From Halovivax cerinus (lineage in GTDB: Archaea; Halobacteriota; Halobacteria; Halobacteriales; Natrialbaceae), in the NCBI RefSeq assembly GCF_024498195.1, contig NZ_CP101824.1, positions 2,666,001 through 2,730,000 of the forward strand: a stretch of 64,000 bases of DNA. Direction: 5' to 3'. Position 1 is the stretch's first letter. Every line of letters begins with the position of its first letter. Shown piece by piece: positions 38,572 through 46,680 of the stretch. The notes beneath the pieces are model-generated. The model did no database searches. It saw nothing but the letters and a program-made list of their open reading frames with translations, and had not been told where the DNA came from. Both the position numbers and the translations under genes were made by a program.

Positions 38572-38694
38572 GATGCACTCTGTCGGCGTCGGTCCCTTAG
38601 CGCTTTCGTCACTGGGAGATGGACACGCGGTCGGCGCCTGCGTGCGACCGACTGGAATCGTCCGCTCACCGGCTCACGAGAAGCCCGCTCGCAA

Positions 38695-38742
38695 GCTCAC
38701 GAGGATTGTACGCAACCGGTTCACGAGGATTGCACACAACCG
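38695..38742. repeat. Two 24-bp tandem repeats plus partial flanking copies
   Basis: Units 38695-38718 and 38719-38742 share TCACGAGGATTG followed by ACACAACCG or ACGCAACCG; partial copies (GGCTCACGAG) occur at 38681 and 38743. They lie between the methyltransferase start and the end of the next minus-strand gene. Confidence 0.8.
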
Positions 38743-38744
38743 GC

Positions 38745-39383
38745 TCACGAGGCGTTGGACGACTCGTCGGCTCCGTCAGTGTCCGAATCGCCGTCGGCGT
38801 CTCCCGTCTCGGTTTCCCCCGTCGACTCGCCATCGGAGTCGTCGACCGTCTCGGAGTCGCCGCCCGCGTCGGACGCGTCGTCCGTGCTGGACGGTTCCTC
38901 TGTGTCTGTCGATTCCGAGGTGTGCTCACCCTCGTCGGTGATCGTGTCCACGATACTCGACGCCTCCTCCGTCGGCGATTGCACGTCGTCGATCGGTTCC
39001 CACCCGTCGTCGGAGCCGCGTCGACGGCGGAGATACGCGATCGCCGCGGCAACCGCGACGAGCGTCAGGAGTCTGGTGAGCCAGGATCCACCCGTTCCAT
39101 CACCCTCGTCGTCGTTCGTCTCCGTGTCGGCGACGGGATCGGGCGTCTCGACCGGCAGTGATTCGGCCGCTGGCTCGACCGATGACGTCTCCGACGATCC
39201 GAGCAGGTACCCCATCGCGGCGCCGACTGTCCCGGCGCCGACGACCAGTGGTATCGAGACGCCTCGTCGCGACCCCTCCGCGTCTTCGACGGCTTCGAGA
39301 ATCGACTCACGCATCGGTGACTCGAGACCCGCCCCGATCGCCTCTTTTACGAGCACCTCCGGCAAGCGCTGTTCGGTGGCCAT
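38745..39383 (-). CDS. Hypothetical membrane protein with acidic C-terminal tail
   Basis: 212 residues. A polar start (LPEVLVKEAIGAGLESPMRE), a glycine-rich hydrophobic segment (SIPLVVGAGTVGAAMGYLLG), an acidic linker, a second hydrophobic segment (WLTRLLTLVAVAAAIAYLRR) and then 90 residues almost entirely Ser, Thr, Asp, Glu and Gly. The tail should be disordered in the cytosol or outside. No known domain. Its stop overlaps the last partial copy of the tandem repeats at 38743. Confidence 0.8.
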   Translation of the reverse strand: MATEQRLPEVLVKEAIGAGLESPMRESILEAVEDAEGSRRGVSIPLVVGAGTVGAAMGYLLGSSETSSVEPAAESLPVETPDPVADTETNDDEGDGTGGSWLTRLLTLVAVAAAIAYLRRRRGSDDGWEPIDDVQSPTEEASSIVDTITDEGEHTSESTDTEEPSSTDDASDAGGDSETVDDSDGESTGETETGDADGDSDTDGADESSNAS

Positions 39384-39665
39384 AGCTCACGCCGTCACGA
39401 TCCTGGTAAATAGTAGTGTACCACGTTTCGATCCAGGCTCGGGAGCGCCACCGGGATAATCGGGTATTTCCCGCAGGCGTATACCGCGTAGCCACTTCCT
39501 ACCGCGGTGCGCTCACGAGACAGTCAGACTCGAGAACGCTTCGCCTCCCGAGTTTCGAGCCGGACCGACAGCTCGGTTCCATCGGACCTACAGCCGAGAC
39601 ACTCACGTCCGGCCACTCCCGGTATCGATCGAGTAACGATAGGTATCGACGACCTGGGTTGGTCT

Positions 39666-40325
39666 ATGCGTCCGTTGCGAGGCCCGGCTCGAACCCGACG
39701 GCCAGCCCCGATCGCCGACGTCCGCACGGCGTTCTGGGTCTCGCTGATCGATACGGTGACCATCGGGTGCTGGTTTACGCTCGTCGTGATAGAATCGCGA
39801 ACCCACTTTACGGCTCTCGCTGGACTCGGCGTCCTCTGGTTCGGTGCACTCCTTCGAACCGGATTCGTCGTCACCTCTCTCGGGTGGGACCACACCATGA
39901 CGAACCCGCGGTGGATTGTCGTCTCCGGAATCTACACGGCGATCTGGATCGGGTGGTTGTTGATCGCCGAAGGAATCGGCGGCCGGATCGGCGTCTCACT
40001 GGCTGGCGCGGTGCTCGTGGTCGCCCTCACGCTTCACTTCGCTATCGCGAACGGGATGGCCCGGCCGCGCGCACCACGCTCTCCCGAGCCGGGGTCGATC
40101 GACTGGTCACTCGCGTTGGCACCGGCCGTGGTCCTCGCGAGCGGCGCGACGGTACTTCTCGGGTTGGTCTGGTACGTGGACGTCACGATGTACGCGACGA
40201 CACTCGCCGTCGGTACGCAGACGATCGTCCTCGAGGTGGACACGATCGCCCACGGAATCGCCGCGTTCGGATGCGGTTCGTTCCTCGGAACGCACCGGCT
40301 ACTTTCGAGTGCCGCCTCGTGGTGA
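39666..40325 (+). CDS. Hypothetical membrane protein with five or six spans
   Basis: 219 residues. A basic N-terminus (MRPLRGPARTRR) is followed by helices at AFWVSLIDTVTIGCWFTLVV, ALAGLGVLWFGALLRTGFVV, WIVVSGIYTAIWIGWLLIAE, SLAGAVLVVALTLHFAIA and LALAPAVVLASGATVLLGLV. The frame is open upstream to 39507 but that part is basic and unlike coding sequence. No conserved motif recognised. The positive-inside rule puts the N-terminus in the cytoplasm. Confidence 0.75.
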   Translation: MRPLRGPARTRRPAPIADVRTAFWVSLIDTVTIGCWFTLVVIESRTHFTALAGLGVLWFGALLRTGFVVTSLGWDHTMTNPRWIVVSGIYTAIWIGWLLIAEGIGGRIGVSLAGAVLVVALTLHFAIANGMARPRAPRSPEPGSIDWSLALAPAVVLASGATVLLGLVWYVDVTMYATTLAVGTQTIVLEVDTIAHGIAAFGCGSFLGTHRLLSSAASW

Positions 40326-40384
40326 CGTGTCCGAACCGAGCGTCGACCCGTCGTCGGCACCGACCAGTTGCAGTGAACGTGTCG

Positions 40385-41305
40385 CTACGTCTGCAGGCGA
40401 GCGGTCGTCTCGTCACCGTCGTCGTCGACCGCTACCAGTCCATCCTCGGACAGATCTGTCAGCAGGTCCCTGAGCCACTCACGACCGTGCTCGCCGTTCG
40501 GCGCGTAGTCCACCCGAATGCGGTGGCCGAGAGCGTCGATGGCCAGCTCGTCGTGGGTTCCGAGGAGCCGAACGATCCGCCCGCGGAACTGTCGACGGCT
40601 CCCCTCGAAATCGGGTTGTGTCGGGACGTCGGGTGCCGTAAAGTCGCCGTTTTGGTAGGCGTAACACCACTCGCGCCACGGACAGCCGGCCTCGTCACAC
40701 CGTGGGCGCTTCTCGCAGGCGACACCGCCGAGTTCCATGATCGCATTGTTCCAGACGCGGGACTCGCCGTCCGGCATGAGCCGCTGGGCGACTCTCTCGA
40801 ACGCTTCGTCGTCGTCCGGAACGTCGAACGCGCGGTACAGGACCCGCTTGACGTTGGTGTCGACGACGGCGTCGCCCGCGTCGAACGCGAAACTAGCCAC
40901 CGCGTTGGCAGTGTACGGTCCGACGCCCATGAGTTCCTGCAGTTCGCCCGGTGACTCGGGAAACGACCCGTCGAACTCGTCGACGACCTGTGCGGCCGCC
41001 TCGTGGAGGTACCGGGCCCGGTTGTTGTATCCGAGGCTGTGATCGCTCCAGAAACCGACGACCGCTGCGCGGTCGGCCGCGTCGAGCGACTCGACGGTCG
41101 GCCACCGATCGAGAAACGCACGCCAGGCGTCGACGACGCGGTCGAGTTGCGTCTGCTGGCTCATCACTTCGCACACGAGAATCGCGTACGCGTCGTCGGT
41201 CTCGCGCCACGGAAACGAGCGGTGGTCCGACTCGTACCACTCGATCAACGCCTCCCTGAGTCGTCCAGCGTCTTCGGGTACGAACCGCCCCGTCTCCTCG
41301 CTCAT
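40385..41305 (-). CDS. mutY: MutY, A/G-specific adenine DNA glycosylase
   Basis: 306 residues. HhH-GPD fold: catalytic Glu in EVMSQQTQLDRV, hairpin GVGPYTANAVASFAF and catalytic Asp in VVDTNVKRVLY. Four cysteines follow, CEKRPRCDEAGCPWREWC, spaced 5-4-5 instead of the common 6-2-5, still likely to hold a [4Fe-4S] cluster. The C-terminal 80 residues are a winged-helix-like domain rather than the NUDIX-like domain of bacterial MutY. It removes A opposite 8-oxoguanine. Confidence 0.93.
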   Translation of the reverse strand: MSEETGRFVPEDAGRLREALIEWYESDHRSFPWRETDDAYAILVCEVMSQQTQLDRVVDAWRAFLDRWPTVESLDAADRAAVVGFWSDHSLGYNNRARYLHEAAAQVVDEFDGSFPESPGELQELMGVGPYTANAVASFAFDAGDAVVDTNVKRVLYRAFDVPDDDEAFERVAQRLMPDGESRVWNNAIMELGGVACEKRPRCDEAGCPWREWCYAYQNGDFTAPDVPTQPDFEGSRRQFRGRIVRLLGTHDELAIDALGHRIRVDYAPNGEHGREWLRDLLTDLSEDGLVAVDDDGDETTARLQT

Positions 41306-41395
41306 CGCCCGGGGTTGGGACGTGGGTCGTTTAGGCGTGGCGATTTCCGGACTCGTCGCGAAATCCCTTTCCACGCGGCGGTCCACGTGCCGTGT

Positions 41396-41719
41396 ATGAG
41401 TCTCGAGACGCTCGCGGACGAGATAGAGTCGACGTATAACGGGCTCGATTCGTCGGTATCAGTCGAACTCGACGGAGAGACCAGACACGAACTCGCGATG
41501 TTGATCGCCGCGCTCGACCCAGACGAAGCCGACGAGCTCGTCCGCCGGGCCGTCCACGGTCTGTTCCAGACGACGGTCGAGACCGGCCGCCTCGACTTTC
41601 ACCTCCGGGCCGGCTACGACGTCACGTACGACGAGTACCTCTCCGGAATGACGTTCGACGAGATGACGGGCGCCGATCAGTACCCACAACTCGACGACGA
41701 ACGACGGTACCAGTTCTAG
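41396..41719 (+). CDS. Small acidic haloarchaeal protein, 107 aa
   Basis: Begins MSLETLADEIESTYNGL, mostly helical, with ALDPDEADELVRRAVHGLF in the middle and a polar C-terminus TGADQYPQLDDERRYQF. It is strongly acidic like neighbouring real genes, divergent from mutY with a 90-base gap, and well set off from the next gene. I do not recognise a family or function. Confidence 0.8.
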   Translation: MSLETLADEIESTYNGLDSSVSVELDGETRHELAMLIAALDPDEADELVRRAVHGLFQTTVETGRLDFHLRAGYDVTYDEYLSGMTFDEMTGADQYPQLDDERRYQF

Positions 41720-41839
41720 GGGTGATTTGTGGGTATGGGTTCGGGCGGACCGTGAACGGTTCCGGCCCCCGGCCGACGGGTCGGTGCCACACGTCGCGTC
41801 TCCGTCACGGCCGTGCTCCAGCGCGTCGCGACGTCGTCC

Positions 41840-43207
41840 TCAGTGGCCGCCGTCGGTCGTCGCGGTGGTGACGTCGCTCGCCGCGTCTTCGACCGCCGAT
41901 CCGAACAGGTCGACCGCGAGGTCGATCTCTCGTTCGGTGACGTCGAGTGGCGGCAGCAGGCGAACCGTTCGGTGCCCACACCCGAGTGTCAGCAGGCCGC
42001 GTTCGAGCGCCGCCTCGACGACGCGCTCACGACGGTCTTTTCCGTCGAACTCGACGCCGATCATGAGTCCCGGCCCACGAACGTCCGTGACCCCCGGGAG
42101 GGCAGCGTCGACGAGCGATTCACGGAGATGACGGCCTCGCGTTTGGACGTTCTCGAGCAGATTTTCCTCCTGTATGACGTCGAGCGTCAGCGCCCCCTGG
42201 AACGAAGAGAGGAGGTCGCCGGCACCCCACGTCGAGGAGATTCGGCCCGTCTCTTCGGGGAAGACGTCGGACCGTGAGACGGTTGCTCCGACGCGCATTC
42301 CCTTCGCACAGGTAATCACGTCGGGCGTGAGGTCCAGGTGGTCGACGCCCCACATCTCACCGGTACGACCCAGCCCCGACTGGATCTCGTCGGCGATGAC
42401 GGCGACGTCGTACTCCTCGCGGATGGCCTGGAGGTCGCGTGCGAACTCGGGGTGGGCGGGTCGGTATCCCCCTTCACCCTGGACCGGTTCGACGATCACG
42501 TACGCGAGTTCGGCGGCGTCGACGACGCCCTGTGAGGGGTGAAGTTTGTCCGCGAGGACGTTGCCTCCGGGCCCGTCGGTTCGCCACCGACGATCGTACG
42601 CTTCGTCAGTCGATGGGTAGGGAATCGACATGATGCCCGGGATCTCGGGGTATCCCTTCCGGTGAACTGTCTTCGACCGGTTGAGAGAGAGTGCCCCGAG
42701 GGTCCGTCCGTGGAAAGCCCCCTCGGTCGTGACGCCGCGGTGGCCGCCGCTCGCGTAGCAGATCTTGATCGCGTTCTCGACAGCTTCCGCCCCGGAGTTC
42801 GAGAGGAAGACGGTGTCCATGTCGTAGTGGCTCGTGACGTCCGTCAGTCGCTCCATGAGTTCCGTCGGGCCCGGCCGGTCGCTGTCTTCCGGCGGCCAGT
42901 CGCTACTGACGTAGAAGTCCTGGCCCGCGATCTTCGTCGGATCTGGCAGGTCGAACGCGGCGAGTTTCTCTTGCAACGTCGGGTTGTTGTATCCGAGCGG
43001 TGCGGCGGCGACGTGGCTGGTGAAATCGAGGAGCACGTTTCCGTCGACGTCGGTACAGAACGGCCCGATCGCCGGTGCTGACGTGTCCCACACGAAGTCG
43101 TAGACGTACGTACTCGGTGCCGAATACTGGTGGTGATAGTCGGCCCACTGCTGGGCCCGGCTTCCTGGCATCGACTCGACCGATGGCTCAACCGCGTCTC
43201 TGTCCAT
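41840..43207 (-). CDS. Class III PLP aminotransferase (4-aminobutyrate aminotransferase-like)
   Basis: 455 residues. Class III marks: FTSHVAAAPLGYNNP, SNSGAEAVENAIKICYA, the FHGRT loop (GAFHGRTLGALSL), EPVQGEGGY, IADEIQSGLGRTG and the Schiff-base Lys in TCAKGM. Similar enzymes act on 4-aminobutyrate, ornithine or beta-alanine; substrate not certain. ATG 43207 is supported by a TATA-like run about 28 bases upstream. It follows the PadR gene on the same strand, 230 bases away, so PadR control is possible. Confidence 0.93.
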   Translation of the reverse strand: MDRDAVEPSVESMPGSRAQQWADYHHQYSAPSTYVYDFVWDTSAPAIGPFCTDVDGNVLLDFTSHVAAAPLGYNNPTLQEKLAAFDLPDPTKIAGQDFYVSSDWPPEDSDRPGPTELMERLTDVTSHYDMDTVFLSNSGAEAVENAIKICYASGGHRGVTTEGAFHGRTLGALSLNRSKTVHRKGYPEIPGIMSIPYPSTDEAYDRRWRTDGPGGNVLADKLHPSQGVVDAAELAYVIVEPVQGEGGYRPAHPEFARDLQAIREEYDVAVIADEIQSGLGRTGEMWGVDHLDLTPDVITCAKGMRVGATVSRSDVFPEETGRISSTWGAGDLLSSFQGALTLDVIQEENLLENVQTRGRHLRESLVDAALPGVTDVRGPGLMIGVEFDGKDRRERVVEAALERGLLTLGCGHRTVRLLPPLDVTEREIDLAVDLFGSAVEDAASDVTTATTDGGH

Positions 43208-43230
43208 AGGTACGCTGAGTAACGAGTACG

Positions 43231-43242
43231 CTAAAAAATATT
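43231..43242 (-). promoter_or_regulatory. TATA element of the class III aminotransferase
   Basis: AATATTTTTTAG on the minus strand, about 24-35 bases before ATG 43207, suits a leaderless transcript separate from padR. Confidence 0.5.
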
Positions 43243-43440
43243 CGTTGTCCGCGTCGAATCGAGTCCGGTGCTCCGCCAAGGTCGGTGCGTCCCGTCGTGG
43301 CACCCAGCGGTCGTGGCGACCGGCGGCGATAGCCCCGAAGCCGTCCGATCGACAGCACCCGTGGCCACGTGGTTTGTCCACTGGTCGTCAGCTGTGTTCG
43401 AGTGACGATCAGTTCTGACGCAGACCGTCGCGACGGATCG

Positions 43441-43716
43441 TCACTGCGGGACGTACTGCGCTTCCCACTCTTTTCGTGCGTCGAGTTCGCGTTTGCCCCG
43501 TCGTGTTAGTGTGTAGAAGTTCGTCCGTCGATCACGCTGGCCCTTCTCGACGAGTCCCTTGTCCACGAGGGTGTCCAGGTTCGGATAGAGGCGGCCGTGG
43601 TGGATCTCCTTCTCGTAGTACGCTTCGAGTTCTTCCTTGATCGCGAGTCCGTGGGGCTCTTCTTTCCCCGCAATGACGTAGAGCAGGTCGCGCTGGAATC
43701 CGGTCAGGTCGTACAT
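43441..43716 (-). CDS. PadR family transcriptional regulator
   Basis: 91 residues, a complete short PadR. The winged helix runs from LTGFQRDLLYVIAGKEEPHG through IKEELEAYYEKEIHHGRLYP, the typical PadR signature, to NLDTLVDKGLVEKGQRDRRT and the wing strand NFYTLTRRGKRELDAR. PadR proteins are dimeric repressors, often of their own gene and transport or stress genes. A palindrome spanning its TATA box (43741-43765) is the likely operator. It may also act on the aminotransferase downstream. Confidence 0.94.
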   Translation of the reverse strand: MYDLTGFQRDLLYVIAGKEEPHGLAIKEELEAYYEKEIHHGRLYPNLDTLVDKGLVEKGQRDRRTNFYTLTRRGKRELDARKEWEAQYVPQ

Positions 43717-43740
43717 GGCTAAGTACTATCGGTCCTTATT

Positions 43741-43765
43741 CTCGGAATTTTATAAATATTCCGAG
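43741..43765. promoter_or_regulatory. Palindromic operator overlapping the padR TATA box
   Basis: Arms CTCGGAAT and ATTCCGAG are perfect inverses around the AT-rich centre TTTATAAAT, whose minus-strand reading is a TATA box about 35 bases before the padR ATG at 43716. Binding of a dimer here would block TBP, the usual way an archaeal PadR represses its own gene. Confidence 0.7.
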
Positions 43766-44055
43766 TTACCGTTCCCAATCTCGTCCAACCTTGAGTTCGT
43801 GGCTGATTATCACCCGCTGACGCTACTCTCGGTTCGAAGACCCGTCTCTCTCGCGTGTTTTCGTCTTTACAGGTTAGGTGACGGACTGGCGATCGGCGGT
43901 CGACCATCTGGTGAGTCATCCGTACGCCTTCTCGATCGAGTGTGAATTCGGCGGAGACGCCGCTACGCCGAAGTGATCGTGGACCTGGGGCTCGTCGATG
44001 TGCCACGTAGCACACACCTGTCGGTTCGCTGGTACTGTGTGCGTCGGAAACAGGA

Positions 44056-44096
44056 AAGCGGATCTCGCGACCTGAAAAGGGTCGCGAGATTCGCTT
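44056..44096. other. Strong hairpin, possible structured RNA element
   Basis: A 17-bp stem with one G-T pair: left arm 44056-44072 (core ATCTCGCGACC), 7-base loop TGAAAAG, right arm 44080-44096 (GGTCGCGAGAT core). A second hairpin follows within 23 bases. The strand transcribed is unknown. Confidence 0.6.
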
Positions 44097-44118
44097 GCCG
44101 CCCTGAATTGGTCCCCGC

Positions 44119-44148
44119 TGACGCTTCGGCCCTCCAAGCGAAGCGTCA
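44119..44148. other. Second hairpin of the pair
   Basis: Perfect 10-bp stem TGACGCTTCG / CGAAGCGTCA with a 10-base loop. Together with the hairpin at 44056 it could be a small RNA, an attenuator or a remnant of a mobile element; no run of T follows on either side. Confidence 0.5.
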
Positions 44149-44195
44149 CCTGAATCGAGCGCATCCCTCTACTTAAATGTACCGACACAGTTCAA

Positions 44196-44210
44196 ACTGT
44201 TCGGAACAGT
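44196..44210. promoter_or_regulatory. 15-base palindrome beside a TATA-like element
   Basis: ACTGTTCGGAACAGT is perfect (7-1-7) and overlaps a second inverted repeat, ACAGT TCAA ACTGT, just to its left. It lies 16 bases from the TATA-like ACTTAAATGT, so it may be an operator of an unrecognised transcript. Confidence 0.45.
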
Positions 44211-44354
44211 CAGAACCGACCGATAGTTTCGTTGGATGATATGGACAGTAACGGTGGTAGTCAGATCTCCCGACGGAGAGGAGTGTCGTCCACCGTTTAC
44301 GTTACATCTCTCTCGTCTTCACCTACCGAGCCCGGTGGCCCGACGCTCCTGAGT

Positions 44355-44501
44355 TTACATGTGTTCTTCTTCGAGCACCCAGCCGAGCGCGCGTTTGTAG
44401 TAGGTGAACATCTCCCTGACGCCGTCGTGTCGCATGTCCTCGCTCTCGAGTTCCTCGGCCAGGAACTCGTACTGCTCGCGAACGTCGGATTCGTCTCGCA
44501 T
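44355..44501 (-). CDS. Small acidic protein, 48 aa
   Basis: MRDESDVREQYEFLAEELES, then EDMRHDGVREMFTYYKRALG and WVLEEEHM. One or two amphipathic helices, strongly acidic, with Tyr and Trp, as in conserved tiny haloarchaeal proteins. It is preceded by CG-rich sequence and ends with TAA. The opposite-strand frame over the same bases is not acidic and is a shadow. I do not know a function. Confidence 0.65.
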   Translation of the reverse strand: MRDESDVREQYEFLAEELESEDMRHDGVREMFTYYKRALGWVLEEEHM

Positions 44502-44595
44502 GGATGCGCTATTCGCGCGCGGGTCACCTAAAGCCCCGGCTGCCCGGCGTCGTCCGCGTGTTGCGCATTCGTCCCGGGTTCGTCGGCGTTACTGG

Positions 44596-45035
44596 TCACC
44601 CCGTGCGCTTCTTCGCCGTGAGCGGTTGTTTGCGTTCGAGGTCGCAGTCGAACGCCGGGTGTTCGACGAGGTGCCAGAGGACCGCGTGTCGTCGGCTCCC
44701 CGTCAGTCCCGGCCGTTCGAGGTCGGCCGCCGTGAAGGTGGCCGGGAGCGACTCGTAGCGGTCTCTCAGTTCGTCGAACGAGTCGAACACCTTCCGGTTG
44801 CCGGTCGAGGTGACTCCGCGACGTTCGACGACGTATCGCCCGTCGGGGCGTCGGGTTCCGATCGTTCGTCCCAGGACGCGCTCGGTCGCGAGCGCCTCGT
44901 CCAGGGCCCGCCGGAGGTCCCTCGCTGCCGATTCGGTGAGTCGGAGTTCGTGTCCGTCGACGCGTACCCGGACGACGTCCCGTCTACCGTCGGCTTCGGA
45001 CTGTCGGCAGACCGTTCGAACGGCTGTCCCATCAC
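44596..45035 (-). CDS. Conserved haloarchaeal protein with apparent 5' frameshift
   Basis: The convincing part is about 130 residues: DVVRVRVDGHELRLTESAAR, RALDEALATERVLGRTIG, RKVFDSFDELRDRYESLPAT and PGLTGSRRHAVLWHLVEHPA. This frame has no ATG, GTG or TTG between its only distant ATG (45312, inside the neighbouring gene) and the conserved domain. A good start, MGQPFERSADSPKPTVDG at about 45032, lies in the next frame; loss of one base around 44980-45000 would join them. So the gene is likely frameshifted or the sequence has an error. The end coordinate marks this putative start. Function unknown. Confidence 0.6.
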
Positions 45036-45164
45036 CGGAGAATTTCTCGATCAGGAGCGCGAGTACTCCGTGGCATCGCTGTCCGCTTCTTGCCGGATCG
45101 ATGTAAGCGTTTGCCTCGACCGGTGTCGATGGGTCTTTGGCCGCGGCGAGCGTCGGTTCCGGGT

Positions 45165-45887
45165 ATGAAGGTCCGGGGTGAGCGCGAGTGCACCGAGTGC
45201 GGGACGCGCTGGTCGTACTTCGAGACGGGGGCCGTCGCGTGTCCAGGCTGCGGCAGTCTCCGCAGCGTCGGTTCGGGCGACCGTCGACGACACACCGACG
45301 CCCCAGTATCACTCGATCTCACTCCCGTCCGTGCCGAAATAGACGACCGACCCCTGACCGACCTGACAGCGCACGCGACGGAACTGTGTCGCGAGTACGT
45401 CGCCCGCCGCGGGTTCATCTCCGGAGGCGACCTCCGTCCTCTCGACGAGACGTTCGTCGCTGCACTCGAACTCCGGTACGTTGATGGCCTACTCGCTGGC
45501 CGGCGGGCGCTCGCCGACGACGAACGACTGTACACGCTCGCCTTGCTCCGGGACGCGGACGAAGGAACCCGACCCCCGGTCTCTGACGTACCCGGCTCCG
45601 TGCGTTCGGCACGCGGGCTCGCCGTCTCGCGCGCGGTGACGGAGTACCGTCGAGCGATCGGTGACTGGTGCGACGACCGTCGGCTCGAACCGGAGATGGC
45701 GACCGCACTCGAGACGCTCACCGATCACGCCACGCGACTCGACCAGCTCGATGGCGACGTGCGTCCCGAGACGGCAGAAACCATCCTCACGGCGGCGGGG
45801 TCGCTCGGCGACGCGATCCGTGGAGAGAGCGAGTGCGATCCCGACGCGATCGTCGCCGACCTGGACGACCTGGAGTACCTGGAGTGA
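45165..45887 (+). CDS. Zinc-ribbon haloarchaeal protein, 240 aa
   Basis: The N-terminus is a zinc ribbon: CTECGTRWSYFETGAVACPGCG (shown here in two parts: CTECGTRW and ACPGCG), with CxxC pairs about 15 residues apart. The rest is helical and acidic (LTAHATELCREYVARRGFIS, SRAVTEYRRAIGDWCDDR, ending DDLEYLE). Function is unknown; zinc ribbons suggest nucleic acid or protein binding. It is divergent from the frameshifted gene at 44596, with starts about 130 bases apart. Confidence 0.85.
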   Translation: MKVRGERECTECGTRWSYFETGAVACPGCGSLRSVGSGDRRRHTDAPVSLDLTPVRAEIDDRPLTDLTAHATELCREYVARRGFISGGDLRPLDETFVAALELRYVDGLLAGRRALADDERLYTLALLRDADEGTRPPVSDVPGSVRSARGLAVSRAVTEYRRAIGDWCDDRRLEPEMATALETLTDHATRLDQLDGDVRPETAETILTAAGSLGDAIRGESECDPDAIVADLDDLEYLE

Positions 45888-45905
45888 GTACGCCGCCGAC
45901 GCCGA

Positions 45906-46523
45906 TCAATCGATCCCGCCGACGCCGCTCGCCGCGTCGGGCAGGTCGTGCGGTTCGGCGTCGATCCCGAGTTCGTCGAGCGCCGCTTTCAGGTGCTCGT
46001 CCTTCGCGTACTCGGCGCCGTCATCCTCGCGGATGCGCTGGGTCGTGGCGAGTACCTCCGCGCGGCGGTCGTCGGGGATGTCGTACTTGTCCGTCGTGAG
46101 TTCGATCACGAGTCCGTCCTGGTCGTGCGTGTACAGCGACTGGAAGATTCCGCGGTCGAAGACGTTGTAGCCCCGACCCTTCTCGTCGAGTGCCTCCATG
46201 ACCTCCTCGAACCGGTCGGGGGCGAAACGAAAAGCGAGGTGGTGGACGGAGCCGACGCCGCCGCGCTGTGGGTTCGGGTTCGACGGCCGATCGCCGACGA
46301 AGAACGTCACGATGCGGCCGTCGCCGGTGTCGAAGAACAGGTGGGTCTGGGACGGGTCGTCGAGGTTCGGCTGGCGAAGCACGAGTCGCATCCCGAGTAC
46401 GTCGCGGTAGAACGCGATCGTGTCCTCGGCGTTCGACCCCCAGATCGTGACGTGGTCGGTCCCGGTGGTTCGCATCGGACTATCGGGTCGCTCCGCACTC
46501 ACGGGAATGGATTCGTCGCTCAT
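45906..46523 (-). CDS. VOC family (glyoxalase/extradiol dioxygenase fold) protein
   Basis: 205 residues. VOC beta-alpha units with ligands His in TDHVTIWGSNAEDTIAFYRD, His in GSVHHLAFRFAPDRFEEVME and Glu in GLVIELTTDKYDIP. LFFDTGDGRIVTFFVGD is the typical strand pair. It could be a glyoxalase-type lyase or a ring-cleaving dioxygenase; neighbours do not tell. The C-terminal 50 residues are a helical extension (RRAEVLATTQRIRED). A second Met (MRTTGTDHV) 16 codons later is an alternative start. Confidence 0.9.
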   Translation of the reverse strand: MSDESIPVSAERPDSPMRTTGTDHVTIWGSNAEDTIAFYRDVLGMRLVLRQPNLDDPSQTHLFFDTGDGRIVTFFVGDRPSNPNPQRGGVGSVHHLAFRFAPDRFEEVMEALDEKGRGYNVFDRGIFQSLYTHDQDGLVIELTTDKYDIPDDRRAEVLATTQRIREDDGAEYAKDEHLKAALDELGIDAEPHDLPDAASGVGGID

Positions 46524-46680
46524 AGGTGACTAGTGGCCCTTCGACGGGAAATAGCTGTGTCTCGCGGCAGTGCCACGATGGCGAACCTGACACAGGTCGC
46601 AGAGAGACGTCGTCCGGACGGGCGTGCGTTCGACCGAGGGCGGGCTATGGAAAAATGCTGGCCGCCTTTACGGAAGACCG

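Larger units (their letters stand above)
43766..44354. other. Gene-free region with hairpins, upstream of padR
   Basis: About 590 bases without a convincing gene. A 90-codon minus-strand frame (44188-43916) is rich in Ser, Arg and His and poor in acidic residues, unlike the neighbours, and is rejected. The region contains two strong hairpins (44056-44096 and 44119-44148), a TATA-like ACTTAAATGT at 44171-44180 and a perfect palindrome at 44196-44210. Confidence 0.6.

Noticed and set aside
43916-44188. A 90-codon minus-strand frame over the hairpin region
   Set aside because: Its composition (Ser, Arg, His, few acidic residues) does not fit haloarchaeal proteins, and strong inverted repeats lie inside it. 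I treat the region as non-coding, with some doubt.
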